64,000 bases of DNA from NCBI GenBank assembly GCA_025345505.1, contig JANVCC010010406.1:14432548-14496547 (forward strand), read 5' to 3'. The stretch's first letter is position 1, and each line of letters opens with the position of its first letter. A model generated the notes under the pieces. It did no database searches and had not been told where the DNA came from. It saw only the letters and a program-made list of their open reading frames with translations. The stretch is from Todiramphus chloris collaris. Its lineage: Eukaryota > Chordata > Aves > Coraciiformes > Alcedinidae. Positions 22,901 to 64,000 of the stretch are shown here, in pieces. Position numbers and translations under genes: made by a program.

Positions 22901-25294
22901 TAATTTTGTTTTTACTATTATGCTCTTGACTTAAATCAACATTTTAATATTTGTTTGTCAGTTTACTAAATGCTTTCTTTCTGCAGGGTTCTTATTTTTC
23001 AGACATGAGGACTTGTATTATTCCTTAGCTCATTTCTCAATGAAAAAAAACCCCAAAACCATAGTTTATTAAGGAAAAAAAACCAAACCCCACAACAAAC
23101 CACCCAACCTGGCTTTGATATCCATGGGCTCGCACATGCTCTAGCTGTCATGTAGCTGCTCTGGTCTCTAGTGAGTATTTGAAGGAAGCTTGTGAGTGGT
23201 CAGCCCATGCACTGGACGCCTCAGTGGTGTTGGCAGCACTTGCTGCCAGAGCCAGCCTGGGGCAGCTGGGAGCTGGGGGTGCCCCACACAGTGGTTAGTC
23301 AGAGGTTCCAGCTGTGGGCATGGGGCTGCGCTGACAGACTGTAGCCTGTAAAGGAGGCTTATATGGAAGCATACGTGGAAGTGTGTACGCGTTTCTCAGT
23401 AATTTAAGATCTTGCCCTAACCTTGATGCAGTAATGAACCAGTCCTTGAGATGCACGTGGCACTGCTGGTTTTTTGTGGCTGAAAATTAGCTTAATGGCT
23501 GAATTCGCTTCATCTGAAATGAGTAACTTCTCTTTCCCCACCCCCTTCCCATTGTACTTAGGATTTTGGTTGCATCCGAAATACCTCATGCTGGTCCTGT
23601 CATTCTAGACATTAATCAAAAAATGAGGCTTTGCTGAACAGCTTTGACAGATTTAACTCCTTAGCTTTTTTCTGTACTTACTAGAATGTGGGTTTATTGT
23701 ACAGCAGTGGAATTGGTTGACCATACAGTTTAAAAGAGCTGTAGATAGATTCTTACATCCTGTTGAACTTCTGTTTGACAAAACAGCAGCTCAGTATTTT
23801 AAGGGGAAGAGAGATATAATTTTACCTTTGTAACAGTCATTGCGTCTGTGCATTAAGCATATAAGACTTGTGGCTTTTTACTTGATAGTTGAGTGCTGTG
23901 AAATATTTTACACCTTTTCATGTGGTTTTTTTTCCATTTGAAAGCTTTTACAAATTAATTGTTGACATGAATGTCAGTTTGAGCTCAACATTTTTTTAAT
24001 ATATCTTTTCAATGACATTTGGCACATGTCAAGTAACATGAAATGTTGAAGTAGCTTGACAGGACTTTGTGGAATTAAAGTGGTGACATAGAAAGACTGT
24101 CCTTTCCTCACATTACAAGTTGGCACTGTGTTTTCACAATTTTTTATGCTCTTAGTGCTCTATCAGAAGCTATTTTCTACACTATGTATTTAGATGTTTC
24201 AGGACCTAGGTGTAGCTTTTCACAACAAAACTGATACCTGGCCTAACCTTGCTTTAAAGAAATCCATTTTTGTCAGCTGCAGTCTCTTTGTGTAATTAAA
24301 GCCCCCACTGAAGATACAAGAAAAAAGGTGCAGTCCCAAAACATTCGCTATAAAGGACATAAATGTACAGTACTTAAAATAGTGCTGTGAACAATAGCCC
24401 CACTTGTGCCACTTCAGAGAAAGCTCCCAGGCATGAGCGTGCATGTAGACCTTCAGGAACAGGTTCAGTAGTTAGTCGGTGGTTGGAAGGTGCAAAACTG
24501 CAGTCCTTTCCCCAGGCTTGAGTGCTGCCCCAGCACCTGCTTCTTCATTCACCAAAGTCCTGCTTCGTGTGTCTGAATGAACTTGCCCACAGTGGTGCTC
24601 ACTTGCATCAAATGCAAATGAGCCTGCACAGACCCGCTCTCCAGCTCCTTTCAAATGTGCTCGTAACACAGGGGCTCTGTCTGTGTAACCGGTGAGAGGA
24701 TCACTTTTACATAAATTTGACTGGGAACAGAGTAGAAGAGTCTCCTGTTTAAGGTCCGTGTTCTGGCTGCTGAATAATTGAATGTAGCCGTAGAGCTCTG
24801 CTCTCCGGATGCTGATGGTATTCTGAGAGGGCTACATCTAAAGCTGTGGAGCAGTGTTTACACAAGCTGTAGACTTACCTGGCAAAACAAGCAAGTTGAG
24901 TGCACTGGATAAACCAAAACCAGTGTACAAAATAAGGGATTTGTGAAACCATAGAAGGAGCATGTTTTGTTAGACAAGATCTAAATCATGCTAAGCAGTT
25001 TACAGTCTGTTAGAAAAGGTGTTTCATGCTTTCTCCAGATTAAGCAAGAGGATTAGATGGAACTACAAATTAAAAATTATGTGATAGAGAAAAAAGTTGT
25101 TTGTTAATGCTCAGTAAAACTGATTAGTCTAGCTTATTAAAAAAAATCAAGGATTTATTTCAATATTAATCTCTGCCAATATTTTGCTTTGTCTGAAAGC
25201 TGTAACTGCTGTGACAATTCTGACAAGTCAAAACTTAATCTTTGTCATTTCATGGATAAACCAAGATGAAGAGTTAAAATCTACAACATGACAA
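22901..25294. other. Intergenic space between convergent UHRF2 and GLDC
   Basis: About 2.4 kb separating the two 3' ends. It holds A/C-rich runs near 23,041-23,106 and a moderately GC-rich patch around 23,200-23,330. Nothing resembles a gene or transposon. Part of it may be an extended UHRF2 3' UTR. Confidence 0.5.
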
Positions 25295-25795
25295 CATGTA
25301 GAATTCTGAAGAATTTTATTAGAGTACTAACAGTGATAGGTAAAAAAACTAGTATGAAATATTAACACTAGCAATACTCGTGGTAATACATTAAGTAAAT
25401 TAAACAATCTACTTCATCTTTTTTTTTTACAAAATATAAACAGCTACTCCTGCAGTTAATGTTAATTACTATTGCCTTATGCATCGCCATCTTTTCTAAT
25501 TTTTTTAAACAGTATCTTCCATGCCACTTTGCAAATTGGTTGTTAATTGTCAAAACTTTAGCACAAAAAGAGACAAAATGTTGAATCAAGGCAACTTCAA
25601 CATCAACTGCTGTGGAACAATCACATTTTGTTTACACCTAACATACTGATTGTATTTACATTTTAACTGAGCAGCGATTCAATTAACAAACATAGTGATT
25701 ATCCAAAATATACACAGTATATAAATCCCCTTTTAAGCCTGGGAGGAAAAGACCATCCCGGTGGACTCAGAAATCCAAGCAGCTGGAAGCAGTTC
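25295..25795 (-). other. GLDC: GLDC 3' UTR
   Basis: Minus-strand sequence after the GLDC stop codon. An AATAAA on the minus strand (TTTATT at 25,315-25,320 on the plus strand) gives a 3' UTR of about 490 bases. The extent is inferred from this signal. Confidence 0.6.
25315..25320 (-). other. GLDC: Candidate polyadenylation signal of GLDC
   Basis: A canonical AATAAA on the minus strand, 476 bases past the GLDC stop. It is the best-placed signal I see for this gene. Confidence 0.6.
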
Positions 25796-60129
<34,334 letters not shown>

Positions 60130-63100
60130 CTGTAAGAAAAGAAGTCTGAGTTTGGGTCTAGGAAAACAAATGTGTAATAGAATTATGTCAATATGTAACT
60201 GAGCCGTGTCATAAGAAAAAAGAAATTGTAAAGCAGAATTCACTAACATGAAAGTTTCTTAACAGTTATTTTTAGACCACTGTAATTTATTACTGCATCA
60301 GAAGCCTGAGAATATTCCATCTTCTGGTACTGCCTTGGCTTTTTACAGGATAAGAATTCTATTTCTCCATTTGAAAAGAGAAATCATCACTTTTAAAACA
60401 GAGGTGTGAATGTATCCTGGGGAAGGGAGAGTGGAAGTGTGGGAGAATTGAGTCAAGCCACAATATCTAAATGAGAATGCTTAGTTCAAGCATATCTACG
60501 TACTGCCATCACCCTTCAACACTGTTTCTGAAGTCCTTTACTTGCCAAGACTTCTCCACTTTTATGGGAGGAAACGCACTAGACATCATAGGATCAAGCT
60601 CAGAAATATGCAGCTTCTTGTGGAGTGACAGTTTCCATATATGTTAGTGAAGGGTAGTGAGACTGATGTGAGTTTTATCTGTTGTCACTTGGAGAACAAA
60701 ACAGTGGAGGCAACATAAGCAATTCCTTAGAAAAGGCAATAGTCTTATGAAAACACTCCATTATAACAGTCCTGAAAAACAAAGCAGCATGGGTCCAGGG
60801 ATGAAAGGCAAGAACAGAGCTCAGACTCTCCTCTCACTGCTGGAAATTTGGATACTGGATTCCACAGTGGTTCAGGACAAATTGTACACCAGACTTGAAT
60901 TTAGAGTAGTGGCCAGAAACAAGTGGTAAGTGGGAACACTTGTGGTCTTTGTTTTCTATTAATGGAAGAAAACAACAGTTTCCTGAAAGGGCTGTAGTAA
61001 GGCGTAGAGTTTTGAAAAATGCATATGGGTAAAGGTATAATCTTTAAAGAGAGACTGAAGTATTTCGAAGGTCAAGTCATGTGAAGTAAATAGAAGGCGA
61101 GCAACAAAGATTTGTAAAGAACAAGATGTGGAACCTGTGGTATAGAGCAAAATGAGAGGAACAATAAAATAACAATGCAAGAGAGACAGCAGGGAAGAAG
61201 TCCTGAAGAAGAAAATAGAAGAGCTAGAAAAGAGGATATAATAAGAGAATTCGAATCATAATGTATTATGATAATATATTTAATGCCTATTTAAATGGTA
61301 CCTCTGCTCAAACTTCTCACAAATACTATTCAGTACAGCGAGCAAGCGCTTTCAAATTTGGGAATTGTGTTTGTTCTAGATTTAGAAACAAAATAGACTA
61401 CATATTAACTGCAAGATTAACAATTATGCCTTCTTTATACTATGGTTAGGTCTTGCTTCCATGCAAATATTCAAAAACTCCAATATCAAGTAATACTGAT
61501 TGAACTAGCTCTGGATTAGTATTTGTAGGTGTACAGCCAATAAGATCTAAGACTAAGCCTAATTTATTTCTTAATATAAAGTAAATTCTAGGAAAATAGC
61601 TCACCATGTATCTTCCTTAGTGATTTTTACTACACTTTCACTGAATCTCTGGAAAGTTAATGTATTCATAATCAACACAATAATTTTATCTCATTATAAA
61701 TTATGTTCTTGAAGTATTAGACATCTGCCAGACTAATCTCATGCAATGGCAGAGCTAGGATTGATTTAGGTTTCCAGTTATGCAGAGTATTCTTTTTAAG
61801 ATCTAACAATTAGTATGATTAAATTAACTTAAAGTGAGGACAGACTAGCAGTACAATTTAAAACCAACACACATGAGCCACAGAAAAAAGGTAAGTCATA
61901 CATCTGGCAACACTAGAGAACTGAGACTGAAGTTCAGTTGTGAATACATGAAATTTTTTAATTATCTCACTTTTCTGGACTGAGCATCACTGTTAAGGCC
62001 AAAAATGAAACAAAACAAATAAAAAAAAAAGCTTATTTAATTTAAATATGCACATATATCAATATTGCAGTGTAGAAAGACACTGGAGTAAAACTGTACA
62101 ACTAAAAGCCATCCAACTGCAAGCAGTTCCATTCAGCCTCCAAAATTCCCCAATGCTGTACTATATATAGAGTTCCAAATGCATGACTCGACACTTTATG
62201 CATCTCTGAAGAGCAGTTATAACAGTGTTCCTAAACTAGCATCTTACCCATGGGTTTGAGAAAACTGAATAGTCTTATGACTATGGAGATTTGCCAGTTC
62301 CCACTCAAAGAATAGACAATTTACTGCCAATTTGTCACGCTTTGTAGTGTCTTCTGCACCCTCCTGTATCAGTTCTACAAGTACAAGATATCTGCATAAT
62401 GTTTATATCAGATTTTTGCACAGCATACATTAATTTTCAGAATGCAATTTGTTAAGTGCCAAGTGCTTCTAGCTAGTAAGCTTAGTAAGTTACACTACTG
62501 ATGTAAAGACTGCAGGTGTCCTTGATACAGGTACTTTATTCTGACATATTTAATGTCTGGGGGCAAAGGAATCAAGTGAGCTGTACTTTGGAGACCTCTG
62601 CATCATTCTCTGTTATATGGTATTAGTATGACTTCAAAGATCGTCTTGATTTTCGAGGCCTGATTGGTATTTTTACCCATTTAAGCCCCCTAAATAAATA
62701 CTACACTGTTCTGACATATATTTTAATAAGAAGCCTATATATAAGCTTATTTCTGAAAACAAATATTCTTCACATCTTTAGTTATTCACTTATGTTCATG
62801 GCAGGGCACAGAATTAATTTGGTAGGCTACCAGCTAAAGAGCTCAGCACATTGAATGTAGGGGAAAAAAAAAAATAAAGAAGAATATGCTAATATCAGGT
62901 AGAGCAGAATAAGGACTATGCATCCAAACCGGCAGACAGATGACAGGTATTCATACATTTGAGGTGTCGGTGCTGAGAGTGACACAATTGGTGGTACAGC
63001 TCAAAAGAAATCCTTCTGCCTACATTTTAGAGCTGAGATGTTCTAAGGGTAAAGTAAATTACACACTGACCTGCTATTTATTTGTTTGCTAAGATCATTT

Positions 63101-64000
63101 AAGCAGTGTATAGAAAACACTTCCAAGACTTCCACCTCCTGTTATCATGGAATTCTTAGTCACAGGTTGCTAGGAGCAAGGAATTGTTAGTAGCCTGTAA
63201 CCAAGACCAAGAGGAAATCAAGTATCAAAAATGAAGGATACATACCATCTACCTTCTGTGACTAAGACTGATCTCTCTCACAGGAGACTGCAGTTTTGAC
63301 TGCAGCATTTCAGATCCACAACAGAAATTTCTCTGCTTGCTTTCTAACTTTTAAACTGTTCTTTGGATAAAATGTAATCTGAAAGTATCTAGTTTTGAAA
63401 TAGCTTCTTTCATGAACACAGAAGCAATTAAAATGGGATTCAGACTTTAAAAAAAAAGACACCTATACTTTTTGAAAGCTAATAGCACAAGAAATTCCTG
63501 TACCAGTACAATAAATTCCTGAATGCTGACTTCCCAGGCACTTATTAGTGCATAGTTTTGGTCAGACAATTTTATCTCACAGTAATTAAGCTGTTCAGGT
63601 TTTACTGTGAACAGAGATACCATAGTTCATTGTCCAAATGCTTCAAAAAGTTTTAGAACTCCAACAGTGTTGAGTAATTACTTAACAGAATCTGAGATTT
63701 GGGAAGACATTTGTGGTAATCTTCCAAAGAAAGCAGTGGGTGTCAGTAGTCTCACTTTCAGCCAAAAATACAATTTGTTCTAAACAGTCTCCTCCTCAAA
63801 TCCACCCTTTTGCTTACTATCTCCTTCTAGCCTAAATACTATGAAGTTCTTCACTTTTGTGTTCACAGGATTCTATGGATGATATTTTATGAACTAAAAT
63901 TGTATACCAATGCAAGCCTTGCTCTAACAAATGCCGAGCAATGAGAAGCTACGAGTCATATGGGAGAGGCAGAACTGATTAGAAAAAAATTAGCCTGCGC
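60130..64000. other. GLDC: GLDC intron, no exon found
   Basis: I searched the minus strand for the preceding GLDC exons (codons like IWRSYIGMGYYNCSVPQTI) and found none. The sequence is unique and AT-rich, with small A runs near 62,018 and 62,862. The upstream exons must be to the right of the window, so this intron is at least 3.9 kb. Confidence 0.65.

Noticed and set aside
60130-64000. Possible further 5' GLDC exons
   Set aside because: No minus-strand stretch resembles the conserved NQIWRSYIGMGYYN region or a mitochondrial targeting peptide, so none is called.

Overview
The window is vertebrate nuclear DNA, almost certainly from a bird. Many CR1 LINE copies end in the avian ATTCTATGA-type 3' tail, there is an avian ERVL-type provirus fragment, and two host genes lie tail to tail in the same order as on human 9p24. 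No bacterial, CRISPR or phage features are present. CR1 copies fill about a fifth of the window, which is high for a bird and would fit a CR1-rich lineage such as woodpeckers and relatives. That last point is inference only.

Plus strand, 1-22,900: the 3' half of UHRF2, a RING-type E3 ubiquitin ligase that reads methylated and hydroxymethylated DNA. Seven coding exons between 12,049 and 21,888 give 312 C-terminal residues: most of the SRA domain, a basic linker and the C3HC4 RING. The first 12 kb look like one intron. I found no exon for the Tudor, PHD or early SRA parts there. Three CR1 copies sit in this half.

Minus strand, 25,300-60,129: GLDC, the P-protein (glycine decarboxylase) of the mitochondrial glycine cleavage system. 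Twenty-two coding exons join in phase into 863 codons plus a stop. They correspond to human residues 158-1020 without any length change and place the PLP lysine at human position 754. Exons for the first ~157 residues, including the mitochondrial targeting peptide, must lie beyond 64,000. One intron, after the exon at 29,753-29,864, has a GC donor.

The GLDC introns carry most of the repeats. An 11.4-kb intron (33,906-45,281) holds a 3-kb CR1 with endonuclease and RT regions, a second CR1 tail, and a broken ERVL-type provirus in the same orientation as GLDC. Other introns hold CR1 fragments, a 472-bp LTR-like element built as a foldback (120-bp inverted arms around an LTR-type promoter core), and a CR1 pair arranged as one 5'-inverted copy. 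I did not find a novel multi-gene system. The most unusual items are the foldback LTR-like element, the GC-AG intron and the inverted CR1.
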